NCBI RefSeq assembly: GCF_020360975.1
Contig: NW_025408690.1
Location: forward strand, 1 to 64,000
Source of the DNA: Hirsutella rhossiliensis
Lineage: Eukaryota > Ascomycota > Sordariomycetes > Hypocreales > Ophiocordycipitaceae
Direction: 5' to 3'
DNA length: 64,000 nt
Shown: piece after piece, positions 35,625 to 47,091 of the stretch
How the letters are laid out: each line of letters starts with the position of its first letter
How positions within the stretch are numbered: the first letter of the stretch is position 1
The notes under the pieces: model-generated
What the model was told of the DNA's origin: nothing
Seen by the model: only the letters and a program-made list of their open reading frames with translations
The model's database searches: none
Made by a program: the position numbers and the translations under genes

Positions 35625-36453
35625 TCAAGCTGTCTTTACAGGTGACTCGGCGCTGGCTCCTGATAGCTTCCCAGGCGACTCAGTGCTGGTGGCGTTTGCT
35701 CCTGGGATCATGCCGGCCTTTCGAAGTTCCTCTAAAGCTGCCTGGTAGTCAGCCAAGGCTCGTTGGTAACCGGCCTCGGCCTGTTCTTGATCTTGCATAG
35801 CTAGGTCTATATCTCTCTTCCCTGGCTTTGCCCCAAGCTTAAAAAGATTGACACCCCGGAAATAAGCATTTGCGCCAAGCCAACACACCCGGCGGCTGAA
35901 GCCAAACCAGTTAGATCCTTCCTCCTGGCATACACCTAATAGACTTTTACTTGGTTAGTAACCCGAAAGGTAAAAAGAAATCAGGTGCATCAGAGACCTG
36001 CTTAGGGAATAGGTTTTAGTAATGGTGATATTATAGAGATACGTACTCAAAGAGGAATTTCTGATCGATGATGTCTTTTGCAGTCTCAGTAAAACGGTCC
36101 TGAGCCTTATAGTTGCGGTAGGCGAAGTCATGACGGTAGCATCCATTCACAAAGGAGAAGCCTAAGGGATTATCGAAGACGTAGGTGCAGCCATCACTTT
36201 CCCAGTCTAAGGATTCTGGATCTTTTGCGTCTCGCTTCTTTAGGAAGTCAGGCATGGCGAGCTCAAAGACATATTGATCTGTGATTGTTTTGATTGTATT
36301 TGCGTTGGGCTCCGGAGCCTGCTCATCGCGATCCGTGTTTGGTTTGGGTGCTTTGGCGTCCGGCTCTATCATGCTGTTGCCCTTGCCAGAACTCCTAACT
36401 CTGGCCTGAGCAGCAGGGAGGATGACAGAGAAAACAATAGCAGATGCCTTCAT
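35625..36453 (-). CDS. secreted phospholipase A2 (fungal/bacterial type)
   Basis: This resembles the small secreted phospholipase A2 family of fungi and Streptomyces, which releases the sn-2 fatty acid of phospholipids with a His-Asp pair. The ATG at 36453 opens a signal peptide (MKASAIVFSVILPAAQA). A charged linker follows, then DWESDGCTYVFDNPLGFSF and the active-site block GCYRHDFAYRNYK (His108, Asp109, with Cys89 and Cys105). The first exon runs into an intron near 36045 (donor GTATCT or GTACGT). The second exon encodes GSNWFGFSRRVCWLGANAYF and a Gln/Ala-rich tail ending at TGA 35625-35627. The exact acceptor is uncertain: one AG lies near 35941, another ten bases further on. Only about 28 bp separate the stop from Helitron C, so the natural 3' UTR may be cut. 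It is one of the few unbroken genes here. Confidence 0.75.
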
Positions 36454-37108
36454 TTTGAACGTAGTTTGTTAGAAGATGCGGCAAGAAAAGGGTGGATGCA
36501 AAAGACTGAGTGAGAAAAAGAGTGAATGTGAATCTACAAATGAGTGCCAATAAATCATGTCGATAAGTGATGATCGATTGCTCAACGGAACGGGGAATCA
36601 ATGAATACATATACATTATTCGAGTACTTTTCGTGCCTTAGTGTATAAATCTTCAGCTGAAGAAGGCACGAGCTATGCTTTTACTGGCTAGCGTTAAACT
36701 GACATTACGGCTAATCGTCCCGACTCATCTTATGTTATAAGACATCTAACACATGTAATCCCTGTTGATTAGACTCATGACTCTACGGTTAAAAGCCACT
36801 CCATGCTATCTATATTGCGTGTCATGCTTTTAGGAGGCCTCAAGAGCGGATGGTGGTTTAATTAAAAGCATTTACAACAGGCTTTGATTCCTTCAGTCCC
36901 TCTGCTATAGAGTCATCCGTTTGTTGCAACTTAATAGAAGTCCGTTCTACCATAAAATGTAATTAAACTGCCGAAGGGATCTTAGCACAACTTATACTAC
37001 CTGGCTATATAGATATAAAGGCGGCCTGGCGTATAACATTAAAAGCCTTCCGCAATAACCATTATAGCTCTTATAGCGTTTAAATGTATTTAGCAGAGGA
37101 GTGTCTAG
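36454..37108. other. upstream of the phospholipase gene
   Basis: AT-rich sequence with no supported gene. It should hold the phospholipase promoter, but no clear TATA box stands out. Confidence 0.4.
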
Positions 37109-37301
37109 TGTGACGGTCATGCACTGAGCCAGAAGGCTGTGGACTCTATTACGAAGATTCTGCTCTGAAGAAGAGAAAGGAGAACAGAACAGCACAACTG
37201 GGTGTCCTCTCCCTAAATATGCCTTCCGTACGTGTGGGCCGTTGGCTCAACAACATGTGGGTCATGTATGCAAGGGGGTGTGACGGTGCTGGGCCGTCAC
37301 A
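37109..37301. mobile_element. possible solo LTR
   Basis: A 193-bp segment starts TGTGACGG (37109) and ends CCGTCACA (37301), the TG...CA inverted ends of LTRs. It is flanked by TCTAG and TTTAG, a 4 of 5 match to a 5-bp target duplication. The last 23 bp form a perfect hairpin (TGTGACGG, 7-nt loop, CCGTCACA). No internal retroelement sequence is adjacent. Confidence 0.35.
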
Positions 37302-38002
37302 TTTAGGTTATAATCTCCTAAGGATGTGTCGGCTGTATTGTAAACCGTTATAACTCTAGTGATTGTGCCGAGTCTCGTCTGGTGTCTAAACCACGATAAT
37401 TAACTAGGGGTTGGTTTGCAGCGCGCCTCTTCAACCAGGTCCCAATTTTTAGAACCGGTGCAGCACAAGTCGAATGGACTAGTCGCACTAAAGAAGGAGC
37501 AGTACTACCGAGTTACTCGGTATATGTTTGACAATGTCGCCTAGCTAAAACTTCAGCCCATAGTTGGGATTGTAAAACCCAAAGAGGTTGGCGGGGTGAG
37601 AAAAGCTCCGCCGGTCTTCCTAGACCGGCTGCCTTTTATTTACCCCACCTAACAGGAGCGCGCTACGCAGGCAAAAGTGGAAATGCGTTCAGCCAGCTGC
37701 AAGAAGCTGACATGTGTTAAGCGGCATCTTGACTCAGGGTGATGGTATCGTGCCCTACCAATTCCCCTTCCGCACATCGAGTCAAGCACAAGCACTTGAT
37801 AAAATTTATGGCGCAGCCGCTAGCGACGTTTTTGGGCCTTGCGGAGTTGCAACTTGTTCAACTTCAGCTCTTCGGGTAGGCTATACAGGCCTCACTGCCT
37901 CAGCTCTCGTTGGGTGGATTTTTCAGGCCTTGGATCTTTATGGCTGTTATGGACTCTTGGTTCCTGTTCCTGCGCCCTCCACGATGGTGCTCTTGGGACT
38001 TC
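37302..38002. other. intergenic
   Basis: No gene is supported. It includes a short GC hairpin (GCCGGTCTTCCTAGACCGGC, about 37610) and an ACGCAGGCAAAAGTGGAA block near 37667 that recurs at 56888. Confidence 0.4.
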
Positions 38003-38010
38003 TATATAAA
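38003..38010 (+). promoter_or_regulatory. TATA box of the secreted-protein gene
   Basis: TATATAAA lies 178 bp upstream of the ATG at 38188. It is followed by a pyrimidine-rich leader full of CACTC motifs, as in many strongly expressed fungal genes. Confidence 0.5.
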
Positions 38011-38187
38011 CGATGCACAGTCATGACATCTTGTTCATCTCAAGCATCCGCTCCTCAGCCAACTCTCTACATTCACTGTCACTCTGCACACTCACTCTCG
38101 GTCTCTGATATTCACTCGCTCCTCACATTCACTCTCATCTCGACACCATCACATTCCTTTACACCAGCTTACAACAACATCGTCACC

Positions 38188-39934
38188 ATGCGCAGCCCCT
38201 GTATCGCACTTCTGGCTTTGCCATTTGCGCTAGTCGCAGCCTTGGAACCTTCTCTGGACCTCGAGGTCTCTAACGATCTCGACGATGAGACACCCCTGAA
38301 GCCGATTCCTCAACCTGATAAGAATCTCATGGACCTCAAGAACATTGAGCCAAAGCACGACATTGCCATGCTATGGAAGCAGGATGAGACTGGTTCTGTC
38401 AACGTCGCCAGTCAGATGTCACTTCCGACAGTCCTACTCGAGGACATCGGGACCATCGAGAGTGTCGTCTGCGATGCCAACTCGATCAAGGTCATATTCA
38501 AGGACAACACGGCGTTCGAGACGGCCCAAGACAAGTGGCCCGGCCAAGGACAATTCCTGTTCGTGACGAATGCTCAGGGAAACTGTGACCAGGAGACCGA
38601 GAGAGGGCATCTACCGCGCCGACGGCGTCACGGCCAATCAAGAATCCAAGACGTTTGAGATTGCGGTGCAAAAGACGGATTTCAAGGAGACGACCGGTCC
38701 GTCATGGCCTTTGCTCTCATTGAATACATGCGCTGACTAGGAAGCAGAGGACACGGATATTACAGTTGATAGTATCACAATGCCGGGGCTCTCGAGGCGA
38801 GCCGAGTTCTCCAAGAAGTTCGAGACGTCGTACGACATGGAGCACAGCAAGGAGCTCTTTAACTACAAGAACGTGTCCCTGGTCGCTGATCATCTCCACA
38901 TAGAGGCGGGCGTAACATTCTCGGGCAAGATCAAGATGAAGTGGTTCTCCGTCACCGAGTGCTGGTTCGACATGAGCGGCCACGCGGCCCTGGACCTTGG
39001 CCTCCAGCTCCAGCTCATGGCGCAGTTTCAGGAAACCATTAGCAAGTCAACGAGCCCGCTCACTTTTCCTCTTCTGGCGGTCCCGGGCATCATCACGGTC
39101 GGTCCGGCCGTCCAGTTTGGCGTCGGCATGGACATTGCAGCCATCGCTGCCCTGACCGCCGAGGCCAATGTCAAACTCGACTTCCCCAATGCCCAGTGGC
39201 ACGTCGACCTCGTCGACGGCGAAAAGTCCAAGTCGGAAGGCTTCACGCCAAACACCGAAGCCAACGTCAAGCTGGGCGGAAGGGCCTCACTCCTCATGGA
39301 CCCCTTTATTGACTTTCGGTTCATGCTCAACGCGCAGCTCTTTATGGGCCTGGCCAACATTAACGGCGGCGTGGGTATCAAGCCCAAGATTGCCAACACG
39401 GTTACCGTCGACGCCAGCAAGGAGGTCTTTAACACCAACCCAGAGGGCGGCGAGCAGAAACCGGCCGAGGCACCCCCTCAGGAACTCCCAGGAGGCAAGG
39501 AGGACGCCAGCGGGAGAGCCGGAAAGTCACTCGGCGGCAAGGGCCCCAACTCCATCTTCGGGGACGACGACAAGCCGGACAAGGGCAAGAAGAACAAGAA
39601 CAAGTTTGGCCGGACCGTTGCCGCGAACACGGTCAGAGGCTTGATCAGCCGCACCACTAAGCCCCGGAAGAGCCAAAAGCAGGCCAAGAATGACGCCGAC
39701 AAGCAGGAGCTCCAAGAAGACAACAAGCCGTCCAAGACTCCGGAGCAGAAGGCGGCCGAGAAGAAGGCCAAGGAGCTTCGACAGCAGTCCAACGACGTGG
39801 CAAAGAGCTGCTCCAACGGCGTGCACCTCAAGAGCGAGGTCCAGCTCGACATCTACGCATTTATCCTCCAGTGGGAGAAGTCAATTTTCCATAAGAACTT
39901 TGACCCCTTCTTCGACCAGTGCTACTCGTTTTAG
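38188..39934 (+). CDS. secreted protein of unknown function, one frameshift
   Basis: The ATG at 38188 has a strong fungal context (GTCACC ATG) and opens a signal peptide (MRSPCIALLALPFALVAALE). The first domain (about residues 60-160) includes VVCDANSIKVIFKDNTAFET and WPGQGQFLFVTNAQGNC. It then shifts frame near 38608 into IYRADGVTANQESKTFEIAV, a single extra base. An intron fits at 38697-38747 (weak donor GTCCGT, CTGAC branch, CAG acceptor). The second domain has WFSVTECWFDMSGHAALDLG and long beta-rich stretches. The tail is Lys-rich and charged (KKNKNKFGRT). It reminds me of fungal secreted proteins carrying two paired domains of unknown function, but I could not verify a family. It may be a real gene with a sequencing error. 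Confidence 0.65.
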
Positions 39935-40338
39935 ATGGTATTGTGTCTGTCGGCTAGTATAGGCACCGCTGTTAGTAGGTCACCTGAAGGATCAAGAGAG
40001 GGCCACCTGAAGGATCATTATGAGGCAATGTATCGGGGACCCCACAAAGACCTCACGTATGGGGCCAGTTTGGTGTCAGTTAAAACTGACAGGTTACAGT
40101 GGATGAAAAAGGATGATTGATTGTCTGTTATCACACACAGACCACATGCCATAACTGTTAATTGCGCACCACTTGTTGGAGCGCGCGTTCTACTTTTGGT
40201 GCAATATCTGACTAAACGATGGTAAGAAGTTTGCTTCTGTCAGAGGGAGCAGACTGACGGTCTAATCAGCACACGTATAAACTCCGGTGAAAGAGGCAGG
40301 TCAGACACAAGGACTTGAGTCAGGTATCGATACAGTAC
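39935..40338. other. intergenic, with a transposon-end-like block
   Basis: No gene. 40147-40205, read on the minus strand, resembles 56884-56940 (shared CAAAAGTGGAACGCG...CTCC...AATTAACA pattern) and may be the remnant of a terminal repeat. Confidence 0.4.
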
Positions 40339-40340
40339 TA

Positions 40341-40425
40341 GGGGGGACTAAAATTCGTCCTCATCCCCTCCTTCCAGGAGGGGGAACACGACCAGGAAAA
40401 GGCCAAGCGACCGGGAAAAAAGAGT
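40341..40425. repeat. left terminal inverted repeat of pogo 1
   Basis: About 80 bp matching the right end in inverse orientation, with a few indels in the G and C runs. It includes GACCAGGAAAAGGCCAAGCG. Confidence 0.8.
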
Positions 40426-41029
40426 AGTACACAGATTTAGTATGATGCAGCCACGTAAAATGGGGTATCCCCCCTTTCCTTCAAGTCCCGCATACTAGAC
40501 ATTTTAGCTCCGCCAATACCGGATATGGTGATTCTCTTACTGTAGCACTAACGCGACATTTTGTCCTCGCCATCTCTCGCGAAGAAAGTAGGCAAATGGA
40601 CATGGAAAGGGGTCTTTTGTTTGAGTGGCGTATTCTGTGTCGGCTGTCTGTTGCTCCTCTTATCATCTCCCAAGGGGCATGCCAGCCCTATTATATCCAT
40701 CCTTCCTTCCTTATTAATATCCTGGCTGTCTTCTGGAATGATCTATAGGAAGCTGGCTGCTTCTTTGCCACTTGCCGTGCGCCATGTCAGACTCTTCAGC
40801 TCAATCTTCCTATCTTTCAGCCATTCCCGTTGTCATCCAACTCATTCCAGTTGTCATCCAACTAGAGGCTCAACTTTTCTATGCAGTCAGCAGACCTCCC
40901 AACCGAGCTTGCAGCTATTTTGACCCTGAGGCTGCTCCTAGTCACCGGATCGTTCGGACCTTCTTCTCGACACCATCCTGCCACCGCAAAGTCAAGTATT
41001 TGCTAGAAATGCTTTAATTGAGCTCAAAT
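40426..41029. other. pogo 1 5' untranslated region
   Basis: The internal 5' flank of the pogo element, before the LINE insertion. Open frames here have no family match. Confidence 0.45.
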
Positions 41030-41043
41030 TAAAGCCATGATTC
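41030..41043. repeat. LINE target-site duplication, left copy
   Basis: TAAAGCCATGATTC, identical to 43318-43331. It includes the ATG of the pogo transposase. Confidence 0.85.
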
Positions 41044-43317
41044 GACCCAGGCTCAACTTAACCTAGCAGGCAGCTGGCGCCCAATCTCCTCCTCAGCACG
41101 GTGGGCAAGATAATAGAGGCGACGATCGCACGGCGGCTCGCCGATACTGCGGAGACGCATCTACTGCTCCCCGAGGGACAGATGGGCAATCGGCCTAGAC
41201 GCTCTACGGAAGTAGCAGTCCATATTGTCGCAGAACTGGCGCGCACGGCGTGGGATCGAGGCGGTGTCGCGTCCCTTCTTCAACTCGATCTCAAGGGTGC
41301 TTTTGACAGTGTAGACCACACCTGCCTCCTCCAGGCTTTAAAGGAGAGGAATCCCGGAATGGCTCTAGCTTGGATCCGGAGTTTCGTAAGCAACAGAACA
41401 GCTCGCCTACTCTTCGACGGCGACGCGTCGGACCCCTCAGCATACACGCAGGCGTCCCCCAAGGATCCCCGCTTTCCCCGATCCTCTTCCTCTTCTATAT
41501 CGCCCCCTTACGACGCTCTCGAAGCAACGGCGGGAACAATACTAGTCGGCTTCGCGGACGACTCGAACATTCTCGCCTTCGGCAGAACCACAGACGAAAC
41601 CGCCGAAAGGCTCGAAGGAGCATGGTCTGCATGCGAAGGCTGGGCGCGCGCTGTAGGGGCAGCGTTCGAACCGGCGAAAAGCGAATTACTGCACTTCACA
41701 CGCGCCCACGCCCCGCCCGAGACGTGCGTTCGCCTCGGCAACACCACGATAGCGCCGTCAGAGTCCTCCCGCTTCCTCGGAGTTTGGCTTCACCGCAAGC
41801 TCCAATGGGGCCCTCACCTTAAGCAAATCAGACCAAGTTTCAGCGCCAACGGGTGGCACTTACCGCGCTCGCTGCGTCTGCGTGGGGATGTCGACTCTCG
41901 CGCGCACGGGAGATCTACACCAAGGTTATCCGCAGCGCCATCGTCTATGGAGGCCCAGCCTTCCATACGCCTACGCCATCGAACGGACGCCCAAGGGGAG
42001 TGGCTCGTGCGCTCTGCAGCCTACAAACGACGTGCCTTCGCACCGTCGCCGGCGCGTATAAAGCCACACCAACCCGCAGCCTAGAAACAGAGACCGAAGT
42101 CCCGCCGCTTGACCTCTACCTCAACGAACGGCTAGCGAGATTTCAGAGTCGACTCGAGACCTCGGGGATGGCGGCGCGCCTGCGTCTGGCCTGCGCAAAA
42201 GTCAGCAGCGTGCTTCGAAAACGCAAGGGTCCATGGCGCAAACCCGGAAATGACGGCGAGGAGTGGCAACAGCGCTGGTGCATAGGCTCGACGGAGCCTC
42301 GTGAAGCTCTATGGCGTGAATGGACGAGAAGGTGGGAAAGAGAGCTGCGAGACGCGAAGGCACGCCATCCTCGTCGCGCCCTCCAACCATCAGACACGGA
42401 AACGCCCCCTCCGAAGCCCGGGAGAAGGCTGAAGGCCCACGCCGACCTCTACAAGCACGAGAGCTCCACGCTTATCCAGCTCCGCACGGGGAAGATAGGT
42501 CTTAACAGCTTTCTCTATCACAAGAACGTTCCCAGCGCGACGACCCCCCTCTGCCGGTGCGGTGGCGGGGAGGAAACAGTGTTTCACGTCTTCCTCCGCT
42601 GCCCCCTACAAGCTGACAACCGCAGGCTCCTCCCAGCCGCCCTCCGCACTGACGCCGACCTCCGCGCGCTTCTTATGCGACCCGACACAGCCCCATACCT
42701 CGTCCGATGGTTTCTCAACTTTCGGCCGATACCCCACTACAAGGTAGCAGCAGATCTCGCAAGAAGCTGGACCGCCAGCGCCGCGACAACGACACGATCA
42801 CGAGCGGACGGAGAGTAGAAAGAGAACAAGGTAGCAGTGAAGGTCTTTACTCTTGTCGGCTCCCAATCCCAAACAGCCGCGAAGGGCCTGCACGCACTGC
42901 CGGGCCTCGACCCCACAATGGTGTCAATGGCCCCCGCCCTTAGTACGGCTCACACTCGGGAGCTTGGCGGGCCGTGGACGACCGACTGAACACCAGCAAG
43001 AAATTCCTGAGAAAGGAGGTATAAGCGGGATAGAGTTCTCCGTCGCGCTGCGCGCGCGTTGACGGCTATTCGGGTACAACGCGCCTACGGGACCTGACGC
43101 CCCGGCCCAGTTTGGGACGGAGGTCCCCCACCTGCACCAGGCTGGCGGCTGCGACCCAACATGCTCAACATCGCGACGACGGCGGCCCGCGGGCCGAGGC
43201 AGATGAGAAGGTTGTATATAGGTTTTCCTCCTGGGCCACCGGGTTTTTCCTATATAGGTAACGCGTAGAGGCTCTAGAGCCTGCAGGCTAGCTAGTGTAA
43301 TAAACTACTACTACTAC
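41044..43317 (+). mobile_element. 5'-truncated Tad-type LINE
   Basis: A non-LTR retrotransposon fragment inserted in pogo 1. It begins inside the reverse transcriptase and ends with AATAAA followed directly by a (CTA)n tail (43300-43317). It is flanked by a 14-bp duplication. Confidence 0.85.
41050..42818 (+). pseudogene. LINE reverse transcriptase, 5'-truncated and frameshifted
   Basis: The polymerase has the block LLLPEGQMGNRPRRSTE, motif A LQLDLKGAFDSVDH, motif B AGVPQGSPLSPILF (about 41446, in a neighbouring frame) and motif C FADDSNIL (about 41550). The fingers and any endonuclease upstream are missing. The C-terminus has SSTLIQLRTGKIGLNSFLYH and a terminal zinc-knuckle-like CRCGGGEETVFHVFLRCP. 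No RNase H domain was seen between the two. At least three frame changes are needed (near 41455, 41520 and 41830). Confidence 0.8.
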
Positions 43318-43331
43318 TAAAGCCATGATTC
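43318..43331. repeat. LINE target-site duplication, right copy
   Basis: Second copy of TAAAGCCATGATTC. It restores an ATG (43325) to the transposase frame downstream. Confidence 0.85.
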
Positions 43332-45497
43332 CTTCAACGTCCCATTTATCTGCGGTCCAGAAATGGATCGATTCTAAAACCAACCTGCCTATATTTCAAC
43401 GCAACATACCTCAGAACCTCGAGGAGCGCACTGTCGCTGGTGCGGAGCTATACAAAGAGGGATTTTACCGGACAATCAGAGCGGCGGCACAGGCGCTAGA
43501 CGTGCCGTACAAACGACTATGGTCTCGTGTCCAAGGGCATCAGCCAGTGCAGCAGAATGGGGGCTTGAATAAGCTCTTCTCGCCGTCAGAGGAGCGAGAT
43601 TCTCTGCTGGTCTCATCGCCGCATCACACAAGGGCATCATATCACAAGTCGCACCCTACGACAGCACGCCAACGCCATTCTTCAAGCTAAAGGGGAAAAG
43701 CCGACTATATCAACAACCTGGGTAAAGAACTTTATCAAGAGGAACAAAAAGCTCTTTCACGCTAAAAAGGCAGCATCGCGAGATGCTAAGCGTAAGGCAA
43801 TGCAAGACCGGGTTCGTGTGGAAGCCTTCTTCCGTGACTGGCGAGAGTTTCTTATAAGGCGCCGTATCGACTATCGAGCCTCGCAACGTCTGGAATTTTG
43901 ATGAGACCGGCTTTATGATTGGATACCTTAATAAGGGGACTTTTGTGTGGACTTTCAACGAGATTGAGACCCCAATCCTTACAGATTCTCACGATACAGT
44001 CTCTATTACGGCCATTGAGGCTATTTCCGCATCAGGGAACTTCATTCCTTCATTTTTAATCCTCCCAGGCGTTCATATCCCTCTTCAATGGACCCAAAAC
44101 GCACTTGACGGCGAGACAACCCTCACAACAAGCCTAAAGGGGTACATGAATGATATTATAGCGATTGAGTGGATTGAGCACTTTGAGCGGCATACACGAC
44201 CCCGGAATCCGAAGGAAATTAGAGTTCTACTTATGGACGGATGCGAGAGCCATTTTACTAGCGACATCGTCCACTTTTGCAAGCAACATTTGATCGAGCT
44301 TTTCCCCTTGCCGCCGCACCTTACACATCTACTTCAGCCTCTCGATGTAGGTGTATTCCGCTCATATAAGTACTGGCACCAGCAAGTCTTATATCGGGAG
44401 GTTGCCGATGGAGCCACTGACTTTAAGAAGACTGATTTCTTATTCCATCTTCAAGAGGTGCGGAATCGAACGTTCAAGAAGTCTACAATCCTCTCTGCCT
44501 GGCAGAAATGTGGCCTCTTTCCCATAACCTGAGCATTGTTCTTGATGAGCTTCAAGATGCGTTATCTTCTCTCACACAGGTTGTACGGGAACAGGATCTT
44601 CCAGGCTATATAAGTGATGGGAGCAGCCAAAGTAGCGAGGCTGACGGCGAGGCTAGAGACGATATTGTATTTGCAACGCCCCAAAGACCACCAAAAATAC
44701 CGCCTGCAAGAGGACGATTTGACTGGAAGACTGCACAGACCCCCAAGCTCAACCTGGCTGTCATTCAAAACTATCACCAATACGTCAACCTACGGATCCA
44801 GGTTTCCTCACTATCCCGGGTGCCACTAACGCCGTCAGTGCAGCATGTGTACGAGAAAGTGCGGAAGGCATCGCATACACTTGTCCTCAACGGCATCACA
44901 GCCACGGCTGAGATGAGACGAATCAAGGAAAAGCAACTTGCCCGTTCAAAGCTACACGAAAGACGTCCATCGTCGCTAAATTTGGACCGTTGACACTTAG
45001 CGACGCACGAATTCGAGCAGCCAGAGATGAACACCACAGGCGGGCTGCTCAAGAAGATGAGGCTCGACGAATCAGGAAAAAGGGTTCGAGACGAGGCGGC
45101 ATATCTTCGCCGCTGGCTTCGCGATGTCAGGAGCATTGTGAGGCATAGCATCACAAAAACAACACCAAGCCAGCATCGATGTCAGGGTAGGTGGCTTAAG
45201 GCGGATAAAAGGGCGTACCTTAACACCATCAACTGGGTCTGTCAACGCTATCGCATTCATCGCGATCTTATATCTAATGGCCACACTTGTGGCCTTAGAA
45301 GGCAGCAAGTCTTTAGCAGCAGCAGCACGCAAACGTGGCCGGAGTATTATGATCACGAGCTTGTGCGAGATGCAGTTGAATTTGTGGTCCTGGAGACAAT
45401 GGATAGAGACTCAAGCCGGCAGCTAATGACTCTCGAGGCTGACGGGTTTGAGATCACGACGGAACAGGAAGCTGATAACCCGGCAGGCGAATTTTAA
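43325..45497 (+). pseudogene. Fot/pogo transposase 1 (CENP-B HTH + DDE)
   Basis: The N-terminal helix-turn-helix region (YRTIRAAAQALDVPYKRLWS) is followed, after a frameshift near 43570, by the CENP-B-like block ISTTWVKNFIKRNKKLF. The catalytic domain has NFDETGFMIG (about 43893), LLMDGCESHFT (about 44227) and LQPLDVGVFRSYK (about 44335), the three acidic positions of pogo DDE/D enzymes. More frameshifts follow near 43860, 44525 and 44990. The C-terminal block RYRIHRDLISNG and WPEYYDHELVRDAVEFVV runs to TAA 45497. The LINE separates the gene from its own 5' leader. Confidence 0.8.
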
Positions 45498-45669
45498 GTC
45501 ATTAAGCTAGAAAACACCAATAGATAGACCCATGATGCGATGCTTCAATTGACTTTTCTGCCTCAATCACGATACATCATTTGTTAAGGGGCTGTTAGGG
45601 GAATGTGCATTTAAAAGAAAATCGGGGTACTTGGTCCCCCTAAGAAAATAGCTCGTGGTATAAGTACCG

Positions 45670-45755
45670 TGTTTTCCCGGTCGCTTGGCCTTTTCCTGGT
45701 CGCGTTCCCCCCCCTCCTGGAAGGAGGGGGATGAGGGACGAATTTTAGTCCCCCC
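45670..45755. repeat. right terminal inverted repeat of pogo 1
   Basis: Inverse of 40341-40425, ending ATTTTAGTCCCCCC before the TA target. Confidence 0.8.
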
Positions 45756-45984
45756 TAGTACGGCAACGTCCATGCATATGCCTGGGGAGTATTGGGGGTG
45801 GCGAAGCTTGCAGCAGACTGAGCAGAGGGAGCCTCTTGACAAGGGGGAGGGCCGCCCACGTCGGCATCAACTTCGGGAAGACGGCGACCTTTACGAAACC
45901 TGATTTTGGGGCTAACGAGAGAGCAACGCTTTGAAATGTTGGCTGAATACAATGGTTATGAAAATCAGCAGGAGCTCCAAAGGA

Positions 45985-46312
45985 GCGGCTCCAGAGAGCC
46001 TTCAGGGACACCCCCCTTAAAGTGGGAAAACGAGACATCGCGATGCTCAGACGCCACCATAAACTGCTGGTTTGTATGATCACCTTTCCGGCTTCCATAT
46101 TGTGTTTCCCAGCTCTGCTACCAACTCCGTCTTCCATTCATACCTTGAATCAACACTCGACTCCTGGGTCGTGAGTATCTTGCGGCACTTACACGCTAGC
46201 CGCGGGCACATGCGAGCGCTTGTGATAGCAAATCTAGTCGAGGCAATGTCGCAATGTTGAAGTGGGTCATCAGAAACCCTGAACCCCTGAAAGGCTCTCT
46301 GAGGAGCCTCTG
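45985..46312. repeat. possible short inverted-repeat (MITE-like) element
   Basis: CCAGAGAGCCTTCAGGG (about 45989) is nearly the inverse of CCCCTGAAAGGCTCTCTGAGG (about 46284). The pair brackets roughly 320 bp without coding sequence. No clear target duplication was seen. Confidence 0.3.
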
Positions 46313-46339
46313 ACACTAGCTTGGAAGTGATATATTAAG

Positions 46340-47091
46340 GTGGCATTTCTCTGTATTTACTCACAGATTTCTTCAACCTTCAATGAACACTTCATCCGCT
46401 ACACAGCCTTCAACACGCAAGCTCAGCATCCTCTTTTCGACTCCTACGCATGTGCGAGAGGCTCTTCGGCCCTCCAGCAACCACCCAAGCTACACTCCGA
46501 AGCCACGACAGCTGCTCCAAAGCCTGAGCGCCAGGACGATAGTAAGAACGCCATCGTGACCTGTCATGACGGCAGCGAACCTTTGACTGACGTGGACGCT
46601 ATAGGGAACTCAGGTAACACTGAGGGCGAGTCGAACAATGCGAGTGATGGCACAATCGAAGAGGCCATGCCTCAATCCGAGGGCCTCCGTCTGACATCCA
46701 GTCGTTTACCCGGCGAAGGTGTGGAGATCCCTACCGTCGCTTTCCAAACAATTATCTTTGGAATCATGCGGGGGACTTTTCAAGGAGATTGAGGGGAGTT
46801 TTGAGGGAGCACACGTATTTGCGAAAGAGTGCTCATCAACACTATCACGACAGGATCTCCAGGTGATTGCACGATTCCAGGGACAGCTCGGATCCCCAGA
46901 CACACTCGGAGGAGACCCACCATATCCTGTGGCCGAGAACATGAAGATTTTTCGTCGGAATGCCCTCTACAAACACGGCCGTTTTGATCGCGAGGGGACG
47001 GAGAACGCATTTGTAAGTTCTCTCAGAAGCAAAATTGATTGGGACTAACCCGAGCAGCGACGGCTTTTTCAAGCTGTAGCGAAGACAGCGA
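46340..47091 (+). pseudogene. unknown fungal gene cut by the hAT element
   Basis: An open frame with acidic, Ser/Asn-rich sequence (46340-46790) passes, after a one-base shift in a G run near 46770, into a better-defined segment with LFKEIEGSFEGAHVFAKECS, LQVIARFQGQLGSPDTLGG and NMKIFRRNALYKHGRFDREG. An intron fits at 47013-47057 (GTAAGT donor, GACTAAC branch, CAG acceptor) and gives ENAF-RRLFQAVAKTA. The coding sequence is then cut by the hAT left end at 47092. I do not recognise the family. The downstream part is not present on the other side of the hAT. Confidence 0.5.

Larger units (their letters stand above)
40341..45755 (+). mobile_element. Fot/pogo DNA transposon 1 with nested LINE
   Basis: The ends begin GGGGGGACTAAAATTCGTCC (40341) and close with the inverted copy (45755), flanked by TA on both sides (40339-40340 and 45756-45757), as expected of Tc1/mariner-pogo elements. 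Without the inserted LINE and one target copy, the element would be about 3.1 kb. It carries a broken pogo transposase at 43325-45497. Confidence 0.8.

Noticed and set aside
43300..43320. Stand-alone (CTA)n microsatellite
   Set aside because: It is the 3' tail of the LINE, bounded by the target duplication.
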